A DNA stretch of 64,000 bases, taken from Incurvaria masculella (Eukaryota; Arthropoda; Insecta; Lepidoptera; Incurvariidae). Below the pieces are notes generated by a model. It was not told the origin of the DNA. It did no database searches and was given only the letters and a program-made list of their open reading frames with translations. The stretch covers positions 4,673,001-4,737,000 of the forward strand of contig OX335652.1 of assembly GCA_946894095.1 (NCBI GenBank). The letters run 5' to 3'. This document shows positions 20,541 through 30,668 of the stretch, one piece after another (the stretch's first letter is position 1; each line of letters starts with the position of its first letter). Position numbers and translations under genes: made by a program.

Positions 20541-21209
20541 AAAATACGAGGTAAAGAGCTAGTAGCAACGGCGGTAGAGTTTCAAGTAAGCCTCTTGGAA
20601 CTGAAGTTTGAAATTATTTTATCCTCGTAGTATTTTTTTACAAAATATTTATTTAAGTCGGCTTTGTTATTTTATAAATATAATAAATGAATAGAGAAAC
20701 ACATAAAATGTGTTTGATGAGCAATTCTTACTTATTTAAATCATAAACTTAAAAACCGTAAAGTAACTAATTATACAAGTAACTTCTTCCTCATCTTTCA
20801 CCGACACAACAGAGGATAAATTTACCAAAATTTTCAAAAATCACCATATTTTACCGAATGCAGACAGTTATTTTCTTAAATTAAAATAAAGTTATATTAC
20901 TAAATGGCAAACTTCTAACTTAGAGTCATGAAAAAAGTATGTCCAAAATGAAAGGAGTGTAACGTCAGTCTTCCAATTGTTTTAGCTTCACTATTTATTT
21001 ATTTTTGCCAATTAATCATCTTATATTTCATGAGATGGTACCAATCCATATGTATCCTGCTACCTATTGGCACGTCGGACCACAGGGCCGCGGAAAATAA
21101 CACATTTCTGGCGAAAAGATCAACTGTGAAAAGATAACAAAAAAAATGTAAACTGCACGAAATGTATTTAGTACAGGAAACACAAGGTTCTGTAATATGT
21201 TTGGGGTGC
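20541..21209. other. AT-rich spacer
   Basis: No gene or repeat family recognised. Confidence 0.4.
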
Positions 21210-21251
21210 GGCGTAGAGGCGCTACGCTGACCTCACGTAGCGCTCTACGCC
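21210..21251. repeat. GC-rich hairpin
   Basis: GGCGTAGAGGCGCTACG (21210-21226) pairs with CGTAGCGCTCTACGCC (21236-21251) with a single bulged base. Further GTAGCG/CTACGC words follow to 21275, so several pairings are possible. It sits in a CpG-rich stretch that extends to about 21330. Confidence 0.7.
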
Positions 21252-21773
21252 GTAGCGGTGCTACGCTGGGTCGAGACGTCCCCGGACGTGACTACACGGC
21301 ACGCGGATAAAGGCGGGGATAATCTTTACCCGAAGGATAATATTTTTAACTCGCCTTTTTTATTATTAGCGGAACGCGGCTCCGCTTCGTGTTTTTATGA
21401 TTCCTGACGTTTAGAAGAAACGAATTTGTAAGAAATAAAAGAAAAAAAGGAACGTTAAATATGGTTTCGTACCGCCGAAGTTGATGATAAAATTAATGAT
21501 TTTTCCTTGAACAAACTTAAAAAGAAACAAAACATTATGAATGCATTAATATTTTCATAATTTATATTTAAATTGAATCAAGTTTAAAAACCCATAAAAA
21601 ATTAATTAGCTTTACATTACTACACAGTGATTATAGCGCAAAGCAGTACTCACAACAGCAAGCCAAAAAACCAAAGCGACAAATACGTAGTAATGTAGTA
21701 ACAAGGTGTCCAGAGGCAGATTACCCTTTATCTTCATACAAATGAAGAAAATGCGTGCGATGGCATTTTAGTC
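21252..21773. other. Spacer
   Basis: CpG-rich at first, then AT-rich; a GCGGA...TCCGC mini-hairpin lies near 21370-21387. No gene seen. Confidence 0.35.
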
Positions 21774-22031
21774 AAAAAACCGGCCAAGTGCGAGTCGGAC
21801 TCGCGCTCCAAGAATTCCGTACCATCGTACAAGATTTAGCACATAAAAAACAGGTTTTTACCTATTTGTTGTTATAGCGGCAAAATAAATACACTCTGTA
21901 AAATATTCAGCTGCCTGGCTATTATAGTTCATGAGATACAGCTCTGTGACAAATGGGCGGACAGACGGACGGACAGAGGAGGTTTAGTAATACGGTTCCG
22001 ATGGTACCCTTCGGGTACGGCACCCTAAAAA
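21774..22031 (-). mobile_element. Family A repeat, minus strand
   Basis: Complete but slightly deleted copy. CCGGCCAAGTGCGAGTCGGA lies at the left (its 3' end). CCTATTTGTTGTTATAGCGG, GACGGACGGACAG and CGGGTACGGCACCCTAAAAA follow at the right (its 5' end). The second palindrome arm has changed to CGCGCTC. Confidence 0.85.
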
Positions 22032-22230
22032 TTAAAAATAACAATTTGGTAGGGTATTTCAGCGATACTCAGTACAGGATCTTAGTTTTTTTAAAAGCGC
22101 GAATTAGATATGGTTAAATCGATGATATTTTTAACACATTGAAACTGGTTGTTGAAACAACTTTCATTTATTAATAATAATATTTGATTACATTGATACA
22201 TTATTAATAATATTATTTTTTATGTTTTCT

Positions 22231-22480
22231 GAGCCGGTAGTCTCAGTTCTCACCTAAATTGGCGTTTAAGTAACTTCGAAGTTCCGTAAAAACGTCAAAC
22301 TCCATACAAGTTTTTACTAGATATTCTGTGGCTTTACTTCTTCAAGCTGTCAAATCAAACTCGGACTCGCAAATGGTAGTTCGCTTAACGCCCACTGCGC
22401 GCGCTGTTTAATTTCTCCATACATTTGAAAACGCCAGTCGATCGGTTTGCCGTAAAGCCAATTTAGTGAGAACTCAGACT
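22231..22480. mobile_element. MITE family K, copy 1
   Basis: Inverted ends around AGTCTCAGTTCTCACCTAAA and its inverse TTTAGTGAGAACTCAGACT. An internal segment is shared with copy 2 (28935-29299): GTTTTTACTAGATATTCTGT, CTCGGACTCGCAAATG and GAAAACGCCAGTCGATCGGT. No coding capacity. Confidence 0.8.
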
Positions 22481-23010
22481 GACCACTCTGTATTTCTCTC
22501 TGTGTTTTCTCCTAAATAAATAAATTTAGCGAAATTGTGCGGAACCGGCGACTTGAAATAATGTACCATGATCAGCTAGGTTTAGAGGGTACACTTTTCG
22601 TGTGGCCCATACAAAAAGGGAAAGCTATTTCCTACTTCATACTTTCTACAACAAACTTCATCCAACCAGTACGTAGTCGCCTATCTTTTTAAATGTTATG
22701 ATTTTTTTTAATTCCTGATGTACAAGTATGAAATGCTTAACATGACACATTGAGAATTAATTTACACATTTGGCTTTATACCAAATCAAACTGATTTTAA
22801 CTCAGTTATAATCGAAATAAAATCATTCATGAACCAATAGAAAGATGTTTTAATTTTAAATTGTATGCTCTTAAGTATGTTTACTTTATGTTACTTTACT
22901 TTGTGCTGATTCGCAGCCGCAGAACATTTACGAAGGTATTGAGCATAAAGAAGATGCGAATGAAGTATGCGTAACGATATGATGTTTTGCTATCTCTGCA
23001 TATCTTGTCG
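22481..23010. other. AT-rich spacer
   Basis: No gene, repeat family or structure recognised. Confidence 0.4.
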
Positions 23011-23060
23011 ATGAAATGGCGTAGTCATGTCCATTACGCTACATAACTACGCCATTTCAT
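23011..23060. repeat. Hairpin, 15-bp perfect arms
   Basis: ATGAAATGGCGTAGT (23011-23025) and ACTACGCCATTTCAT (23046-23060) are exact inverted copies around a 20-base loop, with three more paired bases inside the loop. Confidence 0.75.
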
Positions 23061-23341
23061 AGTGCATAGTAACACAATGTTCAGCAAATAACTACAGATG
23101 TTATGCATAGCACTCTCCAAGTCACACATCGGGCAGATGGCGAGAGTTCGGACACGCTGACACTCCGAGCAGACATAAGCGGACAAATCCCGATGCATTC
23201 GTGACGCACGGACAAAGTTATCTCGCCGACACACCGCACACACAGTGCGACGGCGAACTTCGTCCTTAGCGCGACTTCTGCCGGAAATGTAATGCTTCCC
23301 GTATGATACACGACTTACGCCGGCGGCGGCGAGTGGGCGCT
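23034..23341 (-). other. Candidate Cys-rich ORF or exon
   Basis: On the minus strand the frame stays open for about 100 codons from a TAG at 23342. The DNA just before could act as a 3' splice site (branch-like TTCTAAC, then about 15 bases to TAG). The peptide carries three Cys-x2-Cys knuckles: VCAVCRRDNF, YVCSECQRV and AICPMCDLE, a spacing that could bind zinc. There is no good ATG at its start (only a GTG at 23243) and no clear donor. The region is CpG-rich, unlike its flanks. I know no family with this pattern, so chance is not excluded. Confidence 0.2.
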
Positions 23342-23747
23342 ACGCAAACATCGGTTAGAAATATACGTATCGTTGGAGAGGCTTTTCTGCCGTAGCGCGA
23401 GTTTAGAAAAGATAATCTTATCTATTTTTAACCTACTTAATAAAAAGGGAGACTCTTATTGAATAAATCACGTAAAATAATAAAATAAATTAAAATCTCT
23501 TAAAATATGTTTATCTTGTTAAATGTATTAAAATAAAATAGCTTATTATTCAATATTTAATAATTATGTATGGATTTATAAACATGTTTGACAGTTGTCT
23601 AAAACACTTCAAATTATTTCAGTACTCTTGAAAGAATAAAACTAGGTTTAAAGTCTATAATTTTTTTCAACCAAATCTCAAACTAGAAATACGTTACGAA
23701 AAGCTAATACGATTGAAAAAAAAAATATATTCTACATTTGAAGCATT
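23342..23747. other. AT-rich spacer
   Basis: No gene or repeat recognised beyond the short CpG-rich edge at 23342-23400. Confidence 0.4.
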
Positions 23748-23987
23748 GTAATCAGATTTTGAAAATAATCTGAAAAAGTATTGGTCGTGACATTCGTCGG
23801 AAGCAGTACTTGAACGTGCGACCTTTGGATTACATGTCCAGTGCTCTAAACCAACTGAGCTATCCCGACAATTACGTCAGCCAACGAATTTCTCGATTAT
23901 ATTCGAATCGACACAATGCTTCCTGCCCCTGCCCCTATCTTCTGCTAGAAACTCAAATTAATGGGATAACGGTAATGTCGTATCCAT
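23748..23987 (-). mobile_element. Family G element with tRNA-like head
   Basis: Shares both outer parts with 47540-47625 and 62182-62330: GTAATCAGATTTTGAAAATA, a short imperfect hairpin, GGTCGTGACATTCGTCGG, and AACTCAAATTAATGGGATAA. Only this copy contains the tRNA-like segment at 23796-23869, so it is either the least deleted SINE copy or a family member carrying an inserted tRNA pseudogene. Confidence 0.7.
23796..23869 (-). pseudogene. tRNA-Thr(TGT)-like cloverleaf
   Basis: 74 bases that fold as a cloverleaf on the minus strand. The acceptor GTCGGGA pairs with TTCCGAC (one G-T). The D-stem is GCTC/GAGC. The anticodon loop CATGTAA gives anticodon TGT, and there is one anticodon-stem mismatch. 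The T-stem (GCACG/ACTGC) has two mismatches and the B-box GTTCAAGTAC is off consensus, so a working tRNA gene is unlikely. Its place inside a repeat supports a SINE head. Confidence 0.65.
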
Positions 23988-24437
23988 TAAAAATTCTAAA
24001 ATATTTTAATGATCAACGTAAAAAAACCTGTTGACCTTTTGAGAGCCATGTTTCTTGTGATTCGAGCAATTATTATTTCTCACGTGAATTTCCCGGTGCC
24101 ATTTACGCAATAAACGATTTTTCCGTTACATAATTTGAAACACGTAATAAATTACTTCAATATTTTAATCATTCATGTTTAAGAAGTGAATATTTTTATT
24201 AAATAAGTTTTATATTTGAAATCTCATATTTTTTACCTTCATAAAATATTTTGTAGAAATTGTACCATTGTATCCAAGATGCCTGCTACATGAAACCCAC
24301 GCTTCTACCCCAGTAGTTCTTTATTCTTTCAATACTTCACTTCCTGCTTTCCACAACTATAAACATCGCATAGCTAACTTAAATTGAGCTCTTAATCGAG
24401 GTTCCGATTCAGTTGACTTCTGTCCTTCACTTGTGAT
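23988..24437. other. AT-rich spacer
   Basis: No gene or repeat family recognised. Confidence 0.4.
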
Positions 24438-24575
24438 TTCATATTTCAAATTATTTATTCAGTAGAGCATTTTTTTCAAGTATACAATAATACATTGTAA
24501 GCACTTAATGCTATAGAATAGGTTTTTTTTATCAGTCTACTGAACCCACAATAAAAAATAAAAGCCTTTAAAGTT
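24438..24575 (-). mobile_element. LINE 3' tail fragment (same family as 50.5 kb)
   Basis: Matches the 3' untranslated end of the LINE at 50515-51215 in the same orientation: CATATTTCAAATT, GAGCATTTTTTTCAAGTATA, CATTGTAAGCACTTAATGCT and AATAAAAGCCTT. No coding part remains. The end shows ATTTCATATTTCA, a short tandem in place of poly(A), as in CR1-type LINEs. Confidence 0.7.
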
Positions 24576-25303
24576 TATTTAGGTTTGAGTAAAGGACTGA
24601 ACTTAGCTGCGTCTAAAGAGCCTCCAGTCGTTTTCCGCTCAGCCCAGCTCACAATTTCTTATAGTTCTGAAATAGCTTCCATCATCGGCATCAACTCTTT
24701 GTTTATTTCTAATGTTGTAACGAACCGAAATAATAACAACATTAGTGGAAAACGCAATGCAATGATTCATCATTCCCTGGATATATTTGCCGACGGATCG
24801 GAACGCGTCAAAATCGTAATAGAATTGCGTAAATAATACTTACTCGAAAGCCGGCAATTTTCAACTCCCAGCCGACCGACAAAATTATCTGCTGTCATAT
24901 AAAGTTACGTCCATTTCGCTAGCACGACGGCGCTCCCTTGCGGGTGCTACCTACTCGCGTATTGCGCAGGCTACGTAGCGTGATGAATGTAATCCAAGGA
25001 TCTAATATTCTTGTCACACCGTCATGCAAATTATTTGGAGCACGCGAAACGTTCGCAAATAATGCCATAGCGCCGTTCGCGGTAAATGGAAGCTCTTTCT
25101 GGATTCTAGCATCAAGGAATACGTCGTATGAGTAACCTATTCGTTTATTATAAACATAAGCGGATCGAAACTGAAGGTTGGCTCTTAGCTTATTACAAAT
25201 AAATTCCTAGAGCGGATGAAAAAATAAATTCGAAGAGTAAAATACTTCTAGTTTGTAATTTCACCTCGCAAGCATAAATTCGAGGTGAAATTTGCATCCG
25301 ATT
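24576..25303. other. Spacer with a small hairpin
   Basis: No gene seen. AATTTCACCTCG (25257-25268) and CGAGGTGAAATT (25281-25292) form a perfect 12-bp-arm hairpin just before the L MITE. A CpG-richer strip lies at 24925-24975. Confidence 0.4.
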
Positions 25304-25468
25304 CTAAGGGCCGAGTGCACGAAAGGACAAAAATCAAAATCAACGTCAAAGTATGATTAAACACCTCACTTTGAGCGGACAGCATAGAAGGAACTCTATG
25401 CGGTTCACTAAAAGTGACGTGTTTGAACATTGATTAACTCAGCCGTCTCTTCGTGCAATCGGGGCTAA
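25304..25468. mobile_element. MITE family L
   Basis: 165-bp inverted-repeat element. CTAAGGGCCGAGTGCACGAA on the left faces TTCGTGCAATCGGGGCTAAG on the right, with complementarity continuing inward through AAACACCTCACTTT and AAAGTGACGTGTTT. I recognise this type of end from other lepidopteran MITEs. No coding capacity. Confidence 0.75.
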
Positions 25469-26626
25469 GACGGGCTATTGTGACGGGAGTGAGATTATTA
25501 ACCCTAGGTTTGAAGACACGCAAGTTATAGCAAAATGAAAAAAACACGTGCCAGTAAGTCAGAAGAAGTAAGTCGCGCCATGTCGCAGTAAGACAAAAGA
25601 ATAACCAGGAGAATGCGTCGTCAGACGCATTTTATGGTAGGGCCCTGGCGAACGCTGTACGTCGCGCTGTACATACAAAATGGAGGTCTTAGATGTATTC
25701 TGGTGATTTACAAGGATTGACCGAGCGAAGCGTCTCCGTTTCAGATTTGACATAAATGCTTTCGTTTATCCGGCAGTCTGGCTGGCTGGCTGCTCTTCTA
25801 CAGGCCGCATTTCTTCAATTTTGTGAGCAGATTTCATAATTATATTTTTTTTGTCGATTCAGTTTTTGGATTTTTTTCAAAATGGCCGATCGGGCCGACA
25901 TAAAGCGTTAGGGACTTAATACAGTGAGAAAAGACAAGAACAATAATATACTTTTTTTTTTCAACAACCGAACATTTATTCAGTTTTAAAAGCTATGCAA
26001 AGTTTAAATAAATATAAACATCCCATACTTACAACACAACAGAAACAGTAGGGAGCCCATTACTTAAACATCTATCTCATTCTAGAGACTAACACCACCG
26101 ATAATATCCTCACGTTGTTTTTCTTGGCCCAAAGAATGATGACGTGACACACTGTAGCAAATGTATCGCAACACATTTTGGTGTTTGTTCCCTAATAGGT
26201 TTTCATTTTCTAGTTCCGTTCAACGAACTCGACACTTCGTCCGTTTGCGAAGCTACGATGCCGCCGGCGCACAGTGGGCCGCGCGAGCCACTAATCGCAC
26301 CAAAATAATTGGACGCGACCAGGAATTAATTTCTAACGACGACGACGCGTACAAACATGGCCCCAGCCGCACTGTTGGGATTTCATTAATGGCTAATGTT
26401 TCTAGATTATTGACATTATTTGGCTAAAGCGGACAGTACACAGGAATGATGAGTTGCGTTACCCACAGTATTAATACATAGAAGGGTTTTGGTAAACTAC
26501 TTGATTTGATTACATATGTATAACAGTTGTGTAGATTATGAATGCGGTATTGAGTACATGGGTACTGAAACTGTCAAATGTAACTTATCGACACTACCTA
26601 CGTGAATGGGGTATTGAGTAGATACA
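25469..26626. other. Spacer with a CpG- and TAAT-rich patch
   Basis: 25613-25632 is a small hairpin (AATGCGTC/GACGCATT). 25718-25742 is a short repeat shared with about 9970-10022. At 26210-26420 CpG-rich sequence with several homeodomain-type cores (ACTAATCG, AATAATTGG, GAATTAATTTC, CATTAATGGCTAATG) is a candidate enhancer. The 88-codon frame across it shows no motif. Confidence 0.35.
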
Positions 26627-27035
26627 TTTTTTTTTTTTTGCGACCTGACATGGGTGGCTAATACCACACAACTACCGTTATGATATTAGCCCAATACACC
26701 ACATTCCCGAAGGAATTAGGTGCCATGCCAGGACCTTCCCTTTATGAGCACGGCTACATTGAACTGGGTGGAAAACACGGACAATTTTTCATTGCCGCTT
26801 CGACCATCTTTTCATCCAATGCGATGGTACCAACCCGGGCGGGCTTAAACCCTACCACCTACTAGGGGAAGGGGACCTACAGTTTTACATGGATTCCGAA
26901 CCATGGAGCAGCTCGCATTCGTGACGAAATGCACTTATCGAACTCTGAAAGAGAAAGACAGTGGTGCAAGTTGGTATTGAACCCAGGCCTCTGGTTCCCT
27001 AGGCCAGTCCGCGCGCCACTAGGCTACGAGCCGCT
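26627..27035 (-). mobile_element. Family B SINE, tRNA-headed, complete
   Basis: The reference tRNA-headed copy. The T run at 26627-26639 is the poly(A) tail. The body is nearly identical to the 5S-headed copy at 16640-17030, followed by the GAGTTCGATAAGTGCATTTC region. The tRNA head has A-box GTAGCCTAGTGGCGCG and B-box GGGTTCAATACC (26973-26984), read on the minus strand. Confidence 0.85.
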
Positions 27036-27702
27036 CAACACAACATAGCTCAACAATACATAGGTACTGAAACTGTTATAATAAAGTTATCGTTACTTCC
27101 TACATATATCCTATTAATTGAACATCTCCAACAACCAAAGCCTTTCCTTATAAGCTGTTTCACTTAGTAAGCTGTGTTAATTTATAAATGATTTAATGTC
27201 ACGTGATAAATAACGTGGTACTGGACAATTGATCGCTTGTTTTGAACTAGATTTCTACTGCGTGTAACCAAAATATTTACCAATTTGTTGTTCCGGTAAT
27301 TGTTTCGAAAATTTCGATACGACAAATTAATAAAATAAAAAAACTATAGACCGAAACCTCGACCAAATTCGACATTTACATAAATTTACGACTGAAGCAT
27401 TAATACCGCTTTTAATGGTGCAGAAAATTCCAAATATGGGTGTAGGTGTTTATGTGTCTGTCTGTATATTTGTCGCGCGACCGCGGCACAACCCTCTCTC
27501 TATTTGTCTGGCACTTTCAGGACAAACGAAGCACTATTTGCAATTCATTTGACGCTATCACTATCTGGATTGATCGAATTTTCATTAAATGAACTGTATG
27601 CAATATGAAAGTATTTGAAACGTTTAAATCTTGATTATTATTTGTAAGTATTGTATTTAATTATTAAATTATATATAAAACATACATGTTTAGATGAAAT
27701 CA
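27036..27702. other. AT-rich spacer
   Basis: No gene or repeat family recognised. The sequence becomes strongly AT-rich at the Helitron insertion point. Confidence 0.4.
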
Positions 27703-28317
27703 TCTATACTAATAATAAATCTGTAAGGGGTGTTCATGGTGTAAGTTGCTTTGTTTTCTAAGATACTTCATTTGTAGACTTTATGTATGATACTAATACT
27801 AAATTGACGATTTTCAGAAATCAGTTCTGTATGTATGTATGCATGTATGTATGTATGTTCCTCCATAACTCTTAAACCGATTATCCGAATTAGATGAAAC
27901 TTTGTACACGTACATTTAAGCATCCGGGAATCAGGTTAGGCTAAATATAATTTAGTTACGACGTTTAGATGTGGCTGTCATACAAACTGCAATTCTCTGC
28001 ACGGCTCGGCAGGAGGGCGGCGGCTGGAGGGGGGGAGGGGGTGCGGCAGCGGCGCTTACTTTTACTAATTGTACCGAAGTACGGCTTGGTATTTCCCGCA
28101 ACTTTAGGACTTTAGGATTTAGATGCGGATTGTATCTACGTCTAGCCTGATTTTCCTCAAAACCTAAAAGTATTTCGGCTCAAATCTTTATTAAATTTGG
28201 TAGATGGATTGTCCTGGACCAGTTTGACCCTATTTTGAACCAGCCATGTGGGCTACTTTTTATCCATGAAATAATTTAGCCGACACTAACCCGAGCGGAG
28301 CTGGGTACCGCAGCTAG
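27703..28317 (+). mobile_element. Non-autonomous Helitron (family H)
   Basis: Starts TCTATACTAATAATAAATC directly after an A and ends GCAGCTAG directly before a T, the A/T insertion rule of Helitrons. A hairpin-capable stretch (ACCCGAGCGGAGCTGGGT, AGCTG/CAGCT) precedes the CTAG end. Internal GTAT microsatellite at 27829-27860 and a purine-rich GGAGGGGGGGAGGGGG block at 28023-28041. No Rep-helicase frame. TACTAATA starts and CTAGT ends are typical of lepidopteran Helitrons. Confidence 0.85.
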
Positions 28318-28869
28318 TATTAAATAAGAAGAAATATTTTATTTATGAGGGAGCGTTAATATGGTTTGTACATATGGAACAAATGGTTGACGAAACAAAT
28401 TTACAGAGCAGAAGTGAGTGGAAGTGTCATGCCCGGACAGCCTAGGAGAACGTACCGCGACCTACCTATTTGATGTAATGCTTTGCAAAGATCAGGTTCG
28501 TAGTACCCGTAATCGTAGTGCATGTATGAATGCTAAAATAATCATTATTTAAAAAAAACAACATTTTCTATGCTTATAATAAAGTTTATATAATTAAATT
28601 TTGTGACTGGCTATACATACCAACATGGTAACAAAGATTAAACTGAATACAAATTAAATTCAATGATTCATACTTATTTTACTAATTATAATTAAATAGA
28701 ATTACTAATAAGGAAAATAAAACACACAACATTACACTATTTTCCAAAAGAAAAGAAACAAATCAATGGTGCTCTCACGCAGTTGTCTGGGGATGTTTGT
28801 GTGTGTGTGAGGTGTGTAAATGAGGGTGAAAGGGTGTTGGGTGTGTGTGTGTGATTAATGACTATAGTG
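28318..28869. other. Spacer with TG microsatellite
   Basis: AT-rich, then an imperfect TG/TGGG microsatellite at about 28795-28853. No gene seen. Confidence 0.45.
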
Positions 28870-28934
28870 ACGGTAGCACTGGCCAGTCAGTTCCGTTCAC
28901 GCAAGAACTGCACAGGCTCTTTAGTGCAACTGCG
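28870..28934 (+). repeat. Family F fragment
   Basis: GGCCAGTCAGTTCCGTTCAC and GCAAGAACTGCACAGGC match the F copies at 38450-38720 and 58640-58775. It abuts the K element to its right. Confidence 0.5.
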
Positions 28935-29299
28935 ATCAGAGCCAGTATTCCCAGTTTGATTTAAATTGCCGTTTACAGCAAACCGATCGACTGGCGTTTT
29001 CCGTAATAACGTCAAACTCCATTCAAGTTTTTACTAGATATTCTGTGGTTTTACTTCTTGAAGCTGTCAAAGTCAATCTCGGTCTTCCGATTTGTATGAA
29101 AACACGGAGTCGGCCTAAACGGCAACGTCGACGTATTTACGGCAACGTTGAGTAAGCTTGAAACTCGGACTCGCAAATGTTAGTTCGATTAACGCCCAAT
29201 GCGCGCGCTCTTCAATTTCTCCAAACATTTGAAAACGCCAGTCGATCGGTTTGCCGTAAACGCCTATTTAGGTGACAACTGGGACTACAGGCTCTGACT
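28935..29299. mobile_element. MITE family K, copy 2
   Basis: The inverted ends run inward from ATCAGAGCCAGTATTCCCAG and its partner CTGGGACTACAGGCTCTGAC. They then pair through GCAAACCGATCGACTGGCG and CGCCAGTCGATCGGTTTGC. About 80 bases in the middle (29083-29161, with two ACGGCAACGT words) are absent from copy 1. Confidence 0.8.
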
Positions 29300-29389
29300 A
29301 CCATCAGTTCATTTATACTCGTGCCTAAGCTGCTGCCATACGGATAAGTGACGGGCACCCCTTCCGTCCTTTCTGACTCTCTGGACTTA

Positions 29390-29620
29390 TTCTGTGTCTC
29401 TGGCCCGCGACCGCAAGCTGGCGCGGGCTCGGCTCAGCGGACGCGGGAGCGCGTCGGCCGCGCGGCTATTCGTCAGCGCCATACCTAGCGCGTCGGCGAG
29501 TTCAAAGGAGCGTACGCTTTTGAATTACGCATATCAAAGAGCCGCCGCTGAGTCCCCCCCCCTCCCCGCGCGGCCACCTTCCGCCCCGAGCACGCGTAAC
29601 TTCGGACGTCGATTTTGAAA
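29390..29620. promoter_or_regulatory. CpG-rich patch
   Basis: Strongly CpG-rich (CGCGGGCTCGGCTCAGCG, GCGTCGGCCGCGCGG). A 74-codon frame across it starts with a non-ATG codon and is Ala/Arg/Ser-rich, as GC-rich DNA gives by chance. Candidate regulatory island or non-coding first exon. Confidence 0.3.
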
Positions 29621-29934
29621 CACCGCGGAGTATCGGCGGTTATTTGGATTGTCAGGAAAAAAATATTTAGTTAACCGTGCACAAGTCGCGGTGAGGTAAT
29701 TCTGACACGTAATCAATTTCGTTCTCTATAGTAAGATATTATTACCATTTCATTAAATATTATCGCAGTTCAGACAACATATTTACAAGATTCACTGTTT
29801 TATAATTTGAACTCAGTATCTAGTTGCAGTTTTTTATGCTTGTATCCTCTGTGTGCCCTGCCCAAAAGTTATTGAATTCTGAAAACCTTAAAAATCAAGA
29901 TATAATACTGGTGATTATTCTGAAGTTTTAAAAA
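29621..29934. other. AT-rich spacer
   Basis: No gene or repeat family recognised. Confidence 0.4.
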
Positions 29935-30095
29935 CAGCCCAAAACACCACTAAGGAACTTTTCACGGCAACTATAAACTCGATGAAAAACCCGGACAATT
30001 TTCATCGGCGCTCCGACCTTCATTAGTTCAATCTCATGGTACGTACCAAAACAGGCGGGATTAACCCTACAAACTAGTAAGGAAGTACCAACAGA
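29935..30095 (-). mobile_element. Family B SINE body fragment
   Basis: Diverged minus-orientation body: GCCCAAAACACCAC, AACCCGGACAATTTTCATCG and GGCGGGATTAACCCTACAAA. Head and tail are lost. Confidence 0.65.
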
Positions 30096-30189
30096 CACAT
30101 TGCTGAAATCTAAACAATTTTTTATAACACATTTTGTGAAGTTTGAGCTACATCGGTTCTATGGTAAGCAAAGGCTTTTATTTTTGGAA

Positions 30190-30410
30190 CTAGCTGAGGT
30201 AATCGGCTCCGCTTGGGTGATGGACGTTTTGGACTGATGTCGAATTGAATTATTTCCCGGATATTATATGAATTCGCCGTCCAAACTTTAATCCCCTATT
30301 TCACTTCTTTCGAGTTTAATTTTCACCACAAAAGGTAGCCAAGGTCTAGACTATCAATTCTGAAAACGCTACAGACGGACACACTTTTTTCGCATTTATA
30401 ATATTAGTAT
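30190..30410 (-). mobile_element. Short Helitron-like element (family H)
   Basis: Minus-strand element. AACTAGCTGAGG at its left gives a CTAG 3' end on the minus strand, preceded by a GCTCCGCTTGGGT stem region. CGCATTTATAATATTAGTAT at the right is the inverse of the common TACTAATATTATAAATGCG 5' end. CTACAGACGGACACAC is also typical. About 220 bp, no coding capacity. Confidence 0.65.
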
Positions 30411-30668
30411 GTACATACTAATAGCCGAACAACCTGCAAAGTATCAATGGGTGAAACCACAAAGTGGAACTTATCGAGAGCATTAAAAGTTTCCGTGTAC
30501 ATGTTCACTTTGAAAAAGTTTCCATATAGGCTTCGTCGGGTAACTTTGGAACCTCTGGGCTCGACTACATTCCAAGTATTGGAAGAAATATACGTTTATA
30601 TTTTCGCACGATATTCCATATTTTCTTTACTTAGTAGCCACGGGTGACTTTGTTCTTAGTTCTAGTTC
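30411..30668. other. Short spacer
   Basis: Nothing recognised. Confidence 0.4.

Noticed and set aside
23796..23869. Functional tRNA-Thr gene
   Set aside because: Two T-stem mismatches, an anticodon-stem mismatch, an off-consensus B-box and its place in a repeat make it a tRNA-like SINE head or pseudogene.
23988..24437. CRISPR-like or tandem array
   Set aside because: No regularly spaced direct repeats anywhere in the window, and the sequence is plainly animal nuclear DNA.
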